Shown here: one piece after another, positions 39,801 to 50,869 of the stretch
Layout of the letters: each line of letters opens with the position of its first letter
Numbering within the stretch: the stretch's first letter is position 1
NCBI RefSeq assembly: GCF_019175285.1
Contig: NC_056527.1
Location: 113,367,434-113,431,433, forward strand
Direction: 5' to 3'
DNA from: Sceloporus undulatus
Lineage: Eukaryota; Chordata; Lepidosauria; Squamata; Phrynosomatidae
DNA: 64,000 nucleotides
Notes under the pieces: generated by a model
Told to the model about the DNA's origin: nothing
What the model saw: only the letters and a program-made list of their open reading frames with translations
The model's database searches: none
Translations under genes and position numbers: made by a program

Positions 39801-42800
39801 CCCAGCTCTGGTGGAAAGGTAGAATATAAATAAAATAAATGTGCAGATTGGAGTGGAAACGAAGCACTGCTTGTTTTTAGAAGGTGAATAACTTTTTTCC
39901 CATTGGCAAAGGAGTCAGAGAAGACTACATATTATCACCCTGTCTGTTTAATTTGTGTGCAGAACACATCATAAGGAAAGACTGTTTAGACTCAGCGGAA
40001 GAAAGTATGAAAATTGCAGGAAGGAACGTCAGCAATTTAAGATATGAAGATGACACCATATTACTTGAGAAAACAGCAAAAATTTGGAGCAACACTGATG
40101 AAAATTAAGGAAGAAAATGCAAAAGCAAAGTTACATTTGAGTATGAAGAAAAGAAAAATAATGACCTCAAAAAAATAATGACCACTGATGATGTACAAAA
40201 TTTTAAGGTGGGTAACGAAGGCATTGAAATAGTTGAAGATTTCCTCAACCTTATATCATTAAACAAGATGGAGTCTATATCCAAGATATCAGAAGACTAA
40301 GATTTGAAAAGGCAGAGCCATAAAGGAACTGGATACGATCCTCAAGTGTAAAGACATATCATTATACTATATGACTTTGATTCTGATTCTGACATACCAA
40401 AGTCAGTATCTTCCAGGCCATAATATTTCTATGTATGGTTGTGAAAGGTGGACTGTGAATAAAGATGTCAGGGAAAAAATCAACTCATTTGGATTTTTTT
40501 TCAGATACCATGGACTGCTAAAAAGACAAATGACTTGGATTTTAGAGCAAGTCAGGCCTGAACTTTCACTGGAAGTGAAGATGACTAAACTGAATCAGTT
40601 GTACTTTGGACGGATCATGATACAGCATGACTCTCTGGAAAATATAATAAAGATAATAAATAATCATAGAAGGAAGTAGGAAAAGAGGGAGATTGTACTA
40701 CAGGTGGATTGATTCAACCATTCATGGTCCTGAAACTGCAAGACACCATAGCAAAGTTGTATATGACCAGAGACATCCTGGATGTCTCTCATTCGTAGAG
40801 TCTCCGTAAGTCAAAGTTGACAGCAAATAACAACAACAAAAATTACTTGTCACAACTTCTTAGAACAGGCATTCCTATTCTGTAAGGGAGTAGGCATGCT
40901 GGCAAAAGGTGATACCTGCTAACCGTGATTTCTTTGGAACTGTATCTGTAATGAAATGTGAAAAATTACTTACACATAACAACTGCTACTAAACAATTGA
41001 AGACTTCTTTCTAAATAATGCAACAGTTAGACTAAATGTTATACTACTCCTATTATCCACTGGATAAGAACTCTTTTTGGAAAATTCTGACTTTTTTGTA
41101 TTTATGGCTTGTGGATTATTTGCTCCTGGATGCTAAGCATTCATCTATCCTTTCTGTCCCCTTTCCTTTTGTCCTCCAGGCCTCCAGAACCGATTTGTGA
41201 CCCGGTACATCTCCATCCCCAACCAGTCTAAGATCTGGACTGTGTCACTCTCTCCGGAACGGGCCAAAGGGCGCACTCCCCTGGTGATGGTGCATGGTTT
41301 TGGTGGAGGTGTTGGCCTCTGGATCCTCAACCTGGATCAACTGAGCAGCTGTCGCCCTGTCCATGCTTTTGACCTTCTTGGCTTTGGACGCAGCTCCCGA
41401 CCCCCCTTCCCCCGTGACGCTCAAGGGGCTGAGGAGGAGTTTGTGAGCTCCATTGAGGCCTGGCGCCGGGAGATGGGCATCCCCAACATGATCCTGCTTG
41501 GCCACAGCCTTGGGGGCTTCCTGGCTGCTTCCTACTGCTTGCAGTACCCAGAGAGGCGAGTATATGCCAATGTTATATCCACATTGCTAATTGTAGTACT
41601 AGTAGTGCAATTCTGTTATGAGCCTTCCCTAAAGTTTCAAAGTTGCTTTTTAAAGATCACAGCTCCCAGAATCCCCCAGATAGTACGGCCATTCAGTATG
41701 GAAAAGGTCTGTAATTTAGCTTTTACATATTGTCATTGGTGTGGGGCCTGAAGAGTTTCCTCTCAATATTATGGTACACAATTGACAGAAATTATTTTAT
41801 GATTTAGATTGGGGCAGGAATTGTGTGGCTTTTCAAATGGTTTTAAAGTGCAATTTCCAGCAGTCCTAGCAAGCATAGCTGCTGATGAGGAATGCCAGGA
41901 GATGCAATACAACAATTTTAAAGACCACATGTGTGTGTGAATAGGCTAAATGTTATCACATCCTCCTTTATTTCTGTATGGATGCATACTCTTCTCTCCC
42001 CCCTCCCCAATTCAGAAAATATTAGTCTCATCATTAAATGCTCTCATAAAAAAACTGCCCTCCTTGCATCTTAGTTTAATGAGAGCCACCCTCAAAAATG
42101 GCATGGCTCATTTGTGCTGGACTGTACTACTCAAGAATGCAGGTGATAGACTAGCCTGTCAAGGAAAATGCCAGTAAGATTAGCGCTTTACTATTCCTGA
42201 ATGGAGGATTTACAACAGTGTGTCTTTCCCACCTCTCTTACCCAGGGTGAAACACCTCATCCTCGTGGACCCCTGGGGCTTCCCAATGCGGCCAACTGAT
42301 CCAGCTCAGGTCCGTACCCCTCCAACCTGGGTCAAGGCTGTGGCCACATTGCTGGGACGATCTAACCCTCTGGCTGTGCTCCGAGCAGCAGGACCGTGGG
42401 GTGAGTGAGCTAACAAGAAGAATAAACAGGTACTGAGGAATAAACCAAAGGAGTGGCAGGGTTCAGTAGTTGTTCAAAATAGAATTGCCTGTGCTTCTCA
42501 GCCATACTATCAAAAATTCTTGTAATTTGATCTGAGGACAGCTTGCTTGTGAGATGGGTATATGTATAGATTTCATTCCATTAGTCACATGGACTGAAAA
42601 TGATGTGATATTTCCAAGGAACCAAAGTACTTGAAGTGTGTTATCTGCCTCTAATCCTTTTATTAAACCGATGATTCAGTTGTATGCGCCTCAGTACTGC
42701 AGAAAAAAAAATCACTCCCCAAACCTAGGAGATACCTTTCATGTTAAAAGTTGGACAGTTACACTCCTCTAAAACAATGTTTTAGCAATAGCATGTTTTA

Positions 42801-45800
42801 GCAATAACAAATGTTTTTTTTTAAACCCAGAAGTGTGGATAAAAATAGGCACCATTCACTACTGAATTCACATGTAAAGCTGGGTAACCAAGAGAAATTA
42901 TTTATTTTCTTTCCGCCCTCCCTCCAAATGCCTTCTGGGGGATGTGGGGAGCATTTTCAGCACATCTTTGCAAACACAGGGCCATTTTAGGTCCAGGCAA
43001 GGTCTTTTTAAAAACAGGAATAGAAAATGACTTCAGGTCACTTTCTGTTTCTTAAAAAGGCCTCTCCTGGTCCTAAAACGGCCCAGGGACCGTGCCCAAC
43101 ATGGCAGAAATGCAAAGTGCTGGCCATGCCCTTTAAAACCCTACGGGTTCATGCCCCCACGAGGACATTTGGGAGCAAAAGTGTACCTTTTTTTAGGGAA
43201 AGTACAGCATGAGCACTGTTTTCCAAGATATCTTGGGTGACTAATGTGCCCTCCCTCCCCCGGCTTTCTCTGATTTCCCACACTTGCCCTAAAGTGTCCT
43301 GGGGCTGAAAAAAGTCCCTACACCACTGAAGCTTATTTAATGGAGTAGAGAACCACTAGGTCAAATAATCTGAGCCAGAGTAAAGCAGGTTTCTATAGGA
43401 TCACCCACATTATAATACAGGTTGATTATCCCTCGTCCAGAATTCTGAAATCCAGTCACCTCTCCTCTTCTGTGGGCTTGCCATCTGTGGATTTGAGCAT
43501 TCGTGGATGGCCCCACCTGGTTGTTCCCAATGGTGGTGCGTGCATGCAACTGCACCAGTGCAGTTGCGTGCACATCATGCACTGTTGGGAATAACGGGAC
43601 TTCAGTTCCCGCGAAGCTTGCTTATTTGCAGGGAGGGGGGTCTGGAATGAAACCCCCACAGATACGAAGAGCTGACTGTACCCCAAAACCCAAAATTGAC
43701 AATTTTCATGCACAAAATTATTAAAAACCTTGTATATAAAATTATCTTCAAGCTATGTGTATGAGATGTATATGAAACATAAATAAATTTCCTGTTTAGA
43801 CTTAGGCTCCATCTCAAGTATATGGAAATATTCCAAAATCTAAAAAAATAAAAATAAGAAAATTGAAAATCCTAAACAAGTCTGATCCCAAGCATTTCAG
43901 ATGAGGCAGACCCAACATATAACGTTAAGGGAAGAAGCTCCTGTCTCTTCACACCATGTATAGTGTCACAAACCTTTATTATACTCTTATTCAGTTGTCA
44001 ACCTATCAGCTTGGGGTCAGTCTACTAGCTCTGTTTTTCTTTCCAGGTCCTGGACTGGTGCAGCGCTTCCGTCCAGACTTTAAGCAGAAGTTTGCCGATT
44101 TCTTTGAGGACGATACCATCTCAGAATACATCTACCACTGCAATGCTCAAACACCCAGGTGAGAATATCACAAACCTGTTCCTTTTAAGATGGTCTTCCC
44201 ACAACTATTGCCCTCTAGATAAATTGTACTTCAAAGGCTTTCCAGTTGGAGGGGATTATGGGAATTATAATACAGATCTCCTGGAGGGCACCAAGTTGAG
44301 GAAGGCCTACTCTAAGAGGTGTCTAGCATGCCCTATCTGTCCACTCACACCCACTTACCTTCCTTTACCTGGGCTCAGTTTGTTTGATCAGGCTTAAAAC
44401 TTTCATTTTCCCATCCCTGCAGGGCATGACCATCCAGGTCCTGCAGAAGTACATGATGGTTGTCATCCTCCTTCTCTATGAGGTTGAGTCCAAGCCCTAG
44501 TCCCAGCCACTTTACCATCAGAACCAGCTCATTTGTGCTGAGGTCCCCTACCACCACAACAACCCAGCCACACATTGTTTCCTCAAGCTGGGTCTTCCTC
44601 TACCTCTGCCAGGGGTATTAAAAAAATGAACTGCTCTGGGTGTCAAATATGTTGCCTTGAACATTTGAGGAAAAAAAGTGTAATACTTGTACTGTTGTTT
44701 GCATTATGTTTTTTTAAAAAATCTTTAAATTCTTGGTGTTGTTTTGAAACTGGGTTGGGTTTTTTTGCACGCTCTTGGAGTTCCATTGGATTGACACGAA
44801 CTGGGGATGTCCTAGATTATGTTGCCCTTTCCCCATAATCCTTAACAATGTTGTTGTGTCCTTTCTCCCTCAGTGGCGAGGCAGGGTTCAAGGCTATGAC
44901 AGAGGCGTTAGGTTGGGCCCGACGCCCCATGTTGGAGCGTATCCACCTGATTCGCCGTGACTTGCCTATCACCCTCATCTACGGTGCCAATTCCTGGATT
45001 GATACCAGCACTGGGGAGAAAGTCAAGCACTTGCGACCAGGGAGCTATGTCTGTGACATGGTAGGTAACTGAATTGTTACAGTACTAAATTAAAAACAAA
45101 AATAAAAAACCATTAAACATTACTGTTAAAAGCAGATGATTAAAACAATTTAAAATGCATTTGAAAAATAATTTAAACATACAGGATAGAAACATGCCAC
45201 ACCACTAGAAACACTATTCCACCATGCGATTAACCAGATCTATGGAATGCATGCCTAAAGAAGAAGATTTTAACCTGCTGGCAGAAAGAGAGCAGGGGAA
45301 GGACTCACCTGACCTCCTTGGGAAGGGAGTTCCACAACCTGGGAACAGCTACAGGGAGGTCTCTCTCCCATGTCCTCACCTAACATACTTGTGATGGTGA
45401 CAAGACCAAGAGAAGGCCCTTCTCTGAGGGTCTTAGAATGAGACCAGCTCATATAGGGAGATACAACTTTTTATCTAGTCTGAACCCATGGCCTGTAGAG
45501 TTTTAAAGGGTATGGCCAGCACTTTGCATTCTGCTTAAAAGGATCGGTAACCACTGAAGGTGTTTCAATAGAGGAGTTATATGGTCCCTGTAACCAGCCC
45601 TAGTTGGCACCCTGGGTGTAGCACACTACATATTATTTGCTACTATACCACCACAATTTGGTAGCAACTACAATCCTTCCCTGCACATACATATAATTTA
45701 TCTTTTTAAAAAAAAACATGCACAAGGAGTACACACTTGCTTTTCAAGCTCCCTTGTGCCTCCAGAAAGTTTACAAAAGTGCTATTCAACTTGAAAAAAG

Positions 45801-46694
45801 GGCTCATGCTCCCAAACACATTGTTTTAATATATTTCCTTGTCAGGATTTTCTGGTACTGGGGTTGCACAAGCAGGGAAATCAAATCATGGGCTGGTTCA
45901 TGTTGTGGACACCGGTCCACAGAATTAGCTCTTCCAATGAAAATATAGGAGTGTAGCAAGCTGACTTAGACCACTTATCCATATTCCTCAATATCACATA
46001 CACCAGAGTGGAAACCAAGAGGCCAGATGTTGTTGAACTGCAATTCCCAGCATCCCTAGCCTGCATAACCAATGGTGATGAATGCTGGGTGTTTTCGTCC
46101 AGTAACATCTAGGTGTGGAAGCATGATTCCCACCCCTTCGTTGTGCTGACTGGCTCTCCTGTGCTTCGTGTGTGTGTGTCCCTTCAAGTTGCCTGTCAAC
46201 TTATGGTGACCCTATGAATTTCATAGGGCTTTCTTCGGCACGGAGTACTCAGGTGATTTTGCCAGTTCCTTCCTCTGAAAACTAGCCAACAGCACCTGGT
46301 ATTCATTGGAGCCTCCCATCCAAATACTAACCTGGGATGACCCTATTTCACTTCCAAGGTTGGACAAGATCTGTTGTCTTTAGGGAATTTAGGCCTCATG
46401 GTTCATACAGGATTCTTTTCTTTCCCCAACCTATCTGTAGATGCCAGGAATTAAACATTGGAACTTTCTGCACATGCCTCATGTGTTGTGCCACTAAGCT
46501 ATAGTTCTTTCCTAAATAACTATGTGGGCTGAAACTAAGTAGGCCTGGTTTTCATGCTTGTCTGAACCCAACACCTGTTCTTGGCTTTCCTATTTCTTCC
46601 TCAGGCTATTCCGGGTGCCTCACACCATGTCTACGCCGACCAGCCCCATGCCTTCAATGCTGCTGTGAAACAGATCTGTGATGCTGTTGACTGA
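33713..46694 (+). CDS. ABHD4: ABHD4, N-acyl-phospholipid lipase (gene span)
   Basis: ABHD4 is an alpha/beta-hydrolase that removes fatty acyl groups from N-acyl-phosphatidylethanolamines and their lyso forms, in the N-acylethanolamine pathway. Seven coding exons (33713-33738, 39257-39345, 41180-41555, 42246-42400, 44047-44158, 44874-45060, 46605-46694) sum to 1035 bases, 344 residues plus stop; human is 342. The oxyanion-side motif HGFGGG, the nucleophile motif GHSLGG (Ser148) and the C-terminal HX4D motif HHVYAD (His322-Asp327) are present. Alignment to the mammalian protein is nearly unbroken, for example [20 protein letters not shown]. All junctions are in frame; intron 3 uses a GC donor. 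It is probably driven from the CpG region shared with DAD1. Confidence 0.97.
33760..34225. repeat. Degenerate minisatellite in ABHD4 intron 1
   Basis: About eight imperfect units of roughly 50-60 bases are built from GGTTCTAATAGATATAGATC and CCAGGAGCAAAATGTATATA. It begins right after exon 1. An AC dinucleotide run (about 33791-33820) and a short TA run (about 33894-33905) lie within it. Confidence 0.75.
35090..35305 (+). mobile_element. Sauria-type tRNA SINE, full length
   Basis: The tRNA-like head (ATGGTTTAGTGGTTTGAGTG) is followed by the GCAAGTCACACTCTCTCAGC block and the RTE-like tail TGACTTGAAGGCACACAACA. It lies in ABHD4 intron 1. Confidence 0.88.
35393..35465 (-). mobile_element. Sauria SINE 3' tail, reverse
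   Basis: GTTGTTGTTGTGTTTTCCTT followed by CAAGTTGACTTCAACATATG is the inverted 3' end of the SINE. Confidence 0.65.
36188..36603. mobile_element. Family A MITE split by a family E MITE
   Basis: The left part (36188-36363) and the right end (36556-36603, GTGTCAAACTGCATTATTTC) are family A arms. Between them lies a different element (36364-36555). The family E element is therefore the younger one. Confidence 0.78.
36364..36555. mobile_element. MITE, family E
   Basis: It begins CTGGGGTTTGGTTCCAGGAA, holds CCATTAAATACAATGGCACG and TTTCCTTTTTGGAATTTATA, and ends CATGGATATGGAGGGCTGAC. Copies with the same blocks lie at 38700-38835 (reverse) and 61660-61895. Confidence 0.75.
38379..38388. other. 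Assembly gap (10 N)
   Basis: Ten undetermined bases in ABHD4 intron 1. Confidence 0.99.
38515..38570 (+). mobile_element. CR1 LINE extreme 3' end
   Basis: GACTGAATGGCCCTTGCAGT and TTCCAATTCTGTGATTCCAT are the terminal CR1 blocks. Only about 55 bases are recognisable. Confidence 0.6.
38700..38835. mobile_element. MITE, family E, reverse and partial
   Basis: GTTTTATTATGCCACTGTAT, TTAATGGGACTTGAGC, CATGGATTTTGGTATCCATG and CCAGAACCATACCCCAGCAG are the inverted counterparts of 36364-36430. Confidence 0.6.
39257..39345 (+). CDS. ABHD4: ABHD4 exon 2
   Basis: Acceptor CCTTTCCACAG, donor GTGAGT. It encodes [16 protein letters not shown] then [13 protein letters not shown], and ends one base into the Cys codon completed by exon 3. 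Confidence 0.96.
39876..40845 (+). mobile_element. BovB (RTE) LINE fragment in ABHD4 intron 2
   Basis: Broken frames hold BovB reverse-transcriptase signatures: [35 protein letters not shown] (active-site YADD-like, here YEDD) and, downstream, [11 protein letters not shown] and [10 protein letters not shown]. It ends in AAGTCAAAGTTGACAGC and an ACAACAA tail. Many frame breaks show that it is old. BovB is the RTE family known for horizontal transfer among vertebrates, notably squamates, and it is the usual source of the RTE-like SINE tails seen here. Confidence 0.85.
41180..41555 (+). CDS. ABHD4: ABHD4 exon 3: hydrolase core with nucleophile
   Basis: Acceptor TTTGTCCTCCAG. The exon carries [22 protein letters not shown] and the nucleophile elbow LLGHSLGG, and ends YPER. 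The donor is GCGAGT, a GC instead of GT. The next acceptor completes the Arg codon so that the protein continues [13 protein letters not shown] exactly as in mammals. Confidence 0.97.
42246..42400 (+). CDS. ABHD4: ABHD4 exon 4
   Basis: Acceptor CTCTTACCCAG, donor GTGAGT. It encodes [16 protein letters not shown] to [11 protein letters not shown], the part after the nucleophile elbow including the start of the cap region. Confidence 0.97.
43422..43918. mobile_element. Mariner/Tigger-like MITE with an inner insertion
   Basis: The left end TACAGGTTGATTATCCCTCG and right-hand blocks (AAGCATTTCAGATGAGGC) resemble non-autonomous elements whose ends read CAGGTTGAGTATCCCTTATC. A second repeat (about 43458-43680), ending ACGAAGAGCTGACTGTA, is inserted. 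Inside that lies a near-perfect palindrome GTGCATGCAACTGCAC/GTGCAGTTGCGTGCAC (43530-43565). Confidence 0.5.
44047..44158 (+). CDS. ABHD4: ABHD4 exon 5
   Basis: Acceptor TTTTTCTTTCCAG, donor GTGAGA. It encodes [18 protein letters not shown] then [18 protein letters not shown], nearly identical to mammals. Confidence 0.97.
44874..45060 (+). CDS. ABHD4: ABHD4 exon 6
   Basis: Acceptor CTTTCTCCCTCAG, donor GTAGGT. It encodes [18 protein letters not shown], then [17 protein letters not shown] and [11 protein letters not shown]. The aspartate of this region is the likely acid of the catalytic triad. Confidence 0.96.
45225..45640. repeat. Possible old interspersed repeat in ABHD4 intron 6
   Basis: The run from ATTTTAACCTGCTGGCAGAA through GGAAGGGAGTTCCACAACCT to GGATCGGTAACCACTGAAGG resembles an old LINE-derived repeat widespread in squamates. 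I could not place it in a named family. Confidence 0.4.
46160..46375 (-). mobile_element. 5S-rRNA-derived SINE, reverse
   Basis: The reverse complement reads GGTTAGTATTTGGATGGGAGG, close to the 5S rRNA internal promoter part (GGTTAGTACTTGGATGGGAG). The RTE-like tail appears as CCCTTCAAGTTGCCTGTCAA on the + strand. This is the 5S-headed SINE type of squamates. Confidence 0.8.
46605..46694 (+). CDS. ABHD4: ABHD4 exon 7
   Basis: Acceptor TATTTCTTCCTCAG. It encodes [18 protein letters not shown] then [11 protein letters not shown] and the stop TGA (46692-46694). HHVYAD is the HX4D motif of the ABHD4/ABHD5 family and contains the presumed catalytic histidine. Confidence 0.97.
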   Translation, partial: AIPGASHHVYADQPHAFNAAVKQICDAVD

Positions 46695-47861
46695 CTACAC
46701 CTGGAACAGAAAGGAAAAGATGATCCTTCCTTTTTTGCAGGCCTCTCTCCCCAGAGCCCAGTTGCTGGGACATGCACAAGGCGCTCCATGCTTCCCAAGG
46801 AGCAGAGACATCAGCTCCTCTAGAGTCAGTTGCAACTTGGTCTTGGAGGATACCTTGCCTCTACCCTCACCCTTGCTTGACTTCCCCCTGAAACTTTATT
46901 CTATTTAAAGGTTGCAGGCCACCTGTGTTGGGTTAACTTAGACTCAAATGGTTTTATTTTATCCCAATGTCTCCTTGCTTCTTGGTTTGTTTTATACTGT
47001 GCCTCTCCTGACCTGTCCACACATTGCTTTCCTCATAACTATCTTTCATTGTCATTCTCCTCCTCCATTTTCTCAGCTGTTGTTTCTTTTCATTTGTTTT
47101 CAGTTCTTTGTTTTCCTGCAGCACCACTCACAGTATTTTTGTGCCACAGAAAGCTATTGTTAATTTCACTGATCAGTGGGCCATGTAATAGTAAACACGG
47201 AAATGAGGTCTCTTTTTGGGAGGCAATAGAATGCAGAGTTTTATTTTCTTTCTTGTAGAAGATTATATTTTGTTGATCCATTTAGTCAAGACATCTTGGT
47301 TTGTGAAGCTGGAAGCAGTCTGATAGCTTCTTTTTGGTAAAGGCCATCTTTAACCTCACCTAAGTCAAGGAGATGGCTTGGACTGAGAGTGAATAATGGA
47401 TCATTGCTTTCAGTTCCCTCCCTCCCTCCCTCTTTCTTTCTGTCTCTTCCTCCCACCTCCAGAGCATACCAGTCTATCACAGTAGACTCTTGAATGTTAG
47501 TTGATACCATGTCTGTGGATTATGTCATGTCTGTTCCATAGTGGAAGAGCATTAGCAGAATGTGACATAGACATGACAAGAGACTCTTGGCCATTGTGTG
47601 CCAATGTGGAAGGCTGCCCATGGCTTCTGATGTCAAACAAAAGGACGATGACAGAAGCTTCAAGTTGCTACCTCATGTTAGGTTCAGGTAGCTGAGATGG
47701 GGTGAGAAGGAAATGCTGATCCCCAGCTTTCACCTGAGGTCAAGAAGACAGGAAGATCACCAGTTGTTCAACTATGGTGTAGAGGCCTGGCAAATCCTTC
47801 CCAGGCTAGTGGAGGACCAGAGAAGCTTGAGATCCTGGAATAATGGGTGTCCTTCTAAGAC

Positions 47862-47975
47862 AGGTGTGCAAACTACAGCCCTCCAGGTGTTGTTGAAATC
47901 CCACCAGCCTTAGCCTGCAGAGCCAGTGGTCAAGAATGCTGGGAGCAAACATCTGGAGGGCTGCACTTCACTCAA
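47862..47975. mobile_element. hAT-like MITE, family C
   Basis: CAGGTGTGCAAACTACAGCC on the left, AACATCTGGAGGGCTGCACT on the right, with CAAGAATGCTGGGAG between. The arms are inverted repeats. Confidence 0.7.
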
Positions 47976-48509
47976 CCTGGTTTCAAGAGTTGAATTTCCT
48001 GGCTGAGTAAAGCAGGAGGCAACTTCATATTAACATAATACCATCCATTATGTACAGGGCTACCACTGTTTGTCTGGTTTAGTGCCCTCAGCCCCAACCA
48101 TTTCTGGTCTCTCACATTTATAAAAGAGAACATGTTGTTCCTCTGTAGTTCCTTGGGGGTGAGAATTCCATGATTAAAAACACACACGCTTGTGTGAAAA
48201 TTTGGGTGGAATTCACCACAGTTTGTTCATATACTTTATTCAGTTTTGGCAAATGCAGGGGGCAGAAATATTTCAGTAACAATCAAAACACTTTGTGACT
48301 TTTCTTGGCGCGACCGGTGAAGGAGATGCACAGTGCCTGTTTTTACAGCATGTAAAAATTCAATCTCTTCTGCTATGCTGTCTCACTGCCCCATCTAGTG
48401 GTGGCAAAGTTGGGCAAAGGAAGTCTCCAATAGATGCAAGCTTGTGGCTAAGCCTAAGTAGTTAGCCTGGGCTTTGCGTTGCCACCTATGAAATCCATCC
48501 CTCTGTCTT

Positions 48510-48590
48510 ATACAAAGTGATTCAAAAAGAATGGTGCAAAACGTAAGCTGTTCTTATTCAGTTTTGCACCATTCTTTTTGAATTGCCCTA
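48510..48590. mobile_element. Tiny mariner-like foldback, perfect hairpin
   Basis: The arms at 48521-48542 (TTCAAAAAGAATGGTGCAAA then AC) and 48561-48582 are exact inverted repeats with an 18-base loop, flanked by TA. It looks like the two terminal inverted repeats of a mariner-type element with the middle deleted. Confidence 0.7.
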
Positions 48591-50869
48591 TATACACACA
48601 TGTCAACACCACACAGTCTCGACCAAGTGCCACTTTGGTGAGGGAAAAAATCCTCATGATGCTTTAGTTTTATTTCTAATTTATAAGGCATTACTTGTCA
48701 TTGGGCGTCTTGTATCCTGAGCTCTATCCCCCACTGCATGAAGCTTTGGCTGAGGTGGGGGAGATATGATTAATGGAGGCACTGAAAGATTTGTCCCTGT
48801 CTCCTTGGGCTTACTGGGAGTTATGGCCTTTTCTTTATATTTTTGGTAAAGCGCGTGTGCAATGGCTCTGCGGTGCCATATTAATGCCCTCTCTAACATG
48901 AGATGTGGGAGCATGTTTGCTCCCTTCTCTTAATCCCTTGCATTTGTGGTGCTTTGTATAAAACTGACTTTGGTTTGTACTAAATTTTGTATGTTTAATA
49001 AAATGATTGTTCTAAGAAATGGTTTCTTAATGTTGCCGTGGATCGCTTTCTCCCCCCTGGAGGCTGTTGCTGGCACATTAGGTCTAATAACCATGACAAC
49101 TATGACATTTTCTTCTTGGATAGAGTGGCCAATGATGTGGCTCTCTAAAAGTTACTGGACTGCAGCTCCCAGCATGCAACTCTCGCCACTGGCTATGCTG
49201 GCTAAGGATGATAGTAACTGCAGTCCAACCTTTGTAAGGCTACATTTCCCCCTCCTCTACACTAGGTCAAGATCTGAACACATCTTAAGAGGAAGAAAAT
49301 CCTAGGGGATTAACCATAAAATGGCTCTCTATTTTGCTTGAGTGGCTTATAGCAAACAAGCTCAATCCTGCCTCCTCAGGAATTTGGGATGAGCTATTTT
49401 GGCAAATGTGGGGAAATGCAGACCTGATTTGCAACAACATCCCATAAAGTATGTGGCAACCACCAACGGTTACTTCTCATCAGAAAGCTGCAGAGTGGAT
49501 AGGCAACTACTAGCAATGTTTTAAATTGTTCTTTAAAAACAATGTTATGCTGAACCCTTTTTTGTGTTCAACTACTTAGGATGAAAAGTAATAAATAGCA
49601 GTGGGGAAAAAAGGTGGGGATCAGATAATGGTGTTGGACACCATACTCAGATCTTACAGGAAAACTGTTCAGACCATGCAGGCTGCATCTGCACTGCAGA
49701 ATTAATGAAGTTTGATGCTGCTGTGGGGCAGCAGTTTTTGCACATTGTGAAAAGTGTGAAATGTCCAACTGAGATATATGTGACCAAGCAAAATCAGAGC
49801 ATGGTCCAGATGTCAAAAGCTATTCATGAGGAAGAGCACAGAAGCCAGGAGAGGCTGCAGCAGTTTGCTTTTGCCTGAGGCTACTGGAAAGAGCAATGTT
49901 CAGCCCCTCCTGTCCTCCCAAATTGAGTACAAACTGTTTCAGCACATTGGACTCCTTTTGCTGCAATTGAAGTAAGTCCCATCACTGAATTAAGTTGAAG
50001 AATGGAAGTAACCTGCAGCACTGAAGCTAGGGCTGCATCCACACTATGAAATAATCTGGTTTGACCCCACTTTAACTGCCATGGCTGAATGCTATGGAAT
50101 CCTGGGAATCATAGTGTGATGTGGCACCAGAACGACTCCTTCCTCCTCCTGGCCATGTCACACTGGGAACAAAGCCTTCCAAAGTCCATAAGAGAAAATT
50201 TGAAGTACCTTTTTGTGCTGCTAGTGGAATTCAGATGTTATCTAATGGACTTGGGAAGGCTTTGTTCCCATTGCCACATGGCCAGGAAGATGGAGGAGCA
50301 GTGTGAATAGATATCCCTCCAAAGAACAACACAGTAAGAACACCCTTGAGAAAGTGCAAGCCTGTTACTAACACCTTCATTTTATATTGTTTCCCCTTCT
50401 GTATGATTCTTAACACTTTTGCCTGATGAAAAGGCCAATGGAGCTTGGAAACCTTGCATCATGTATTTTGTGCATTTTGTTTGGCTGATTAAAAGTATCA
50501 CTGTTTTGTGAGTTTTGGATGTTATTGTATTTTGCTATATGGCCAACATGACTACCCTGAATATGTTTGTATGCATCCTATAAGTGATCTGACTTAAAGG
50601 CTTTGCATTCAGCCACCCCCCATTTTTTTAATCCCTTGCTGCCATCTGGTGATCATTTAGTAAAAGCTCAAGTTTAGATTCCTTGGCACTTTCTCTTAGG
50701 TGAAGATGAGCAAGTTTCTATCTTCTTGAGTCTTCTGGAATGTGGACAGAAAGAGAACAGTCAGGAAAGGCCTAGTTTGTTTGATTAGGAGCCAGTAGCA
50801 ACATAACGCTATGGAGCAGTTCTAGAGATCACATTTCACACAGCTTCATCTCCCAGCATCAACCATCTG

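Larger units (their letters stand above)
46695..49020 (+). other. ABHD4: Probable ABHD4 3' UTR
   Basis: No other gene is visible until AATAAA at 48997-49002, which is followed by a TG/T-rich stretch. A UTR of about 2.3 kb is assumed. It contains a family C MITE (47862-47975) and a perfect 22-base inverted repeat (48521-48582). The polyadenylation site is inferred. Confidence 0.55.

Noticed and set aside
44350-44580. Possible extra exon in ABHD4 intron 5
   Set aside because: The conserved protein joins exon 5 to exon 6 with no missing residues, so nothing is needed here.
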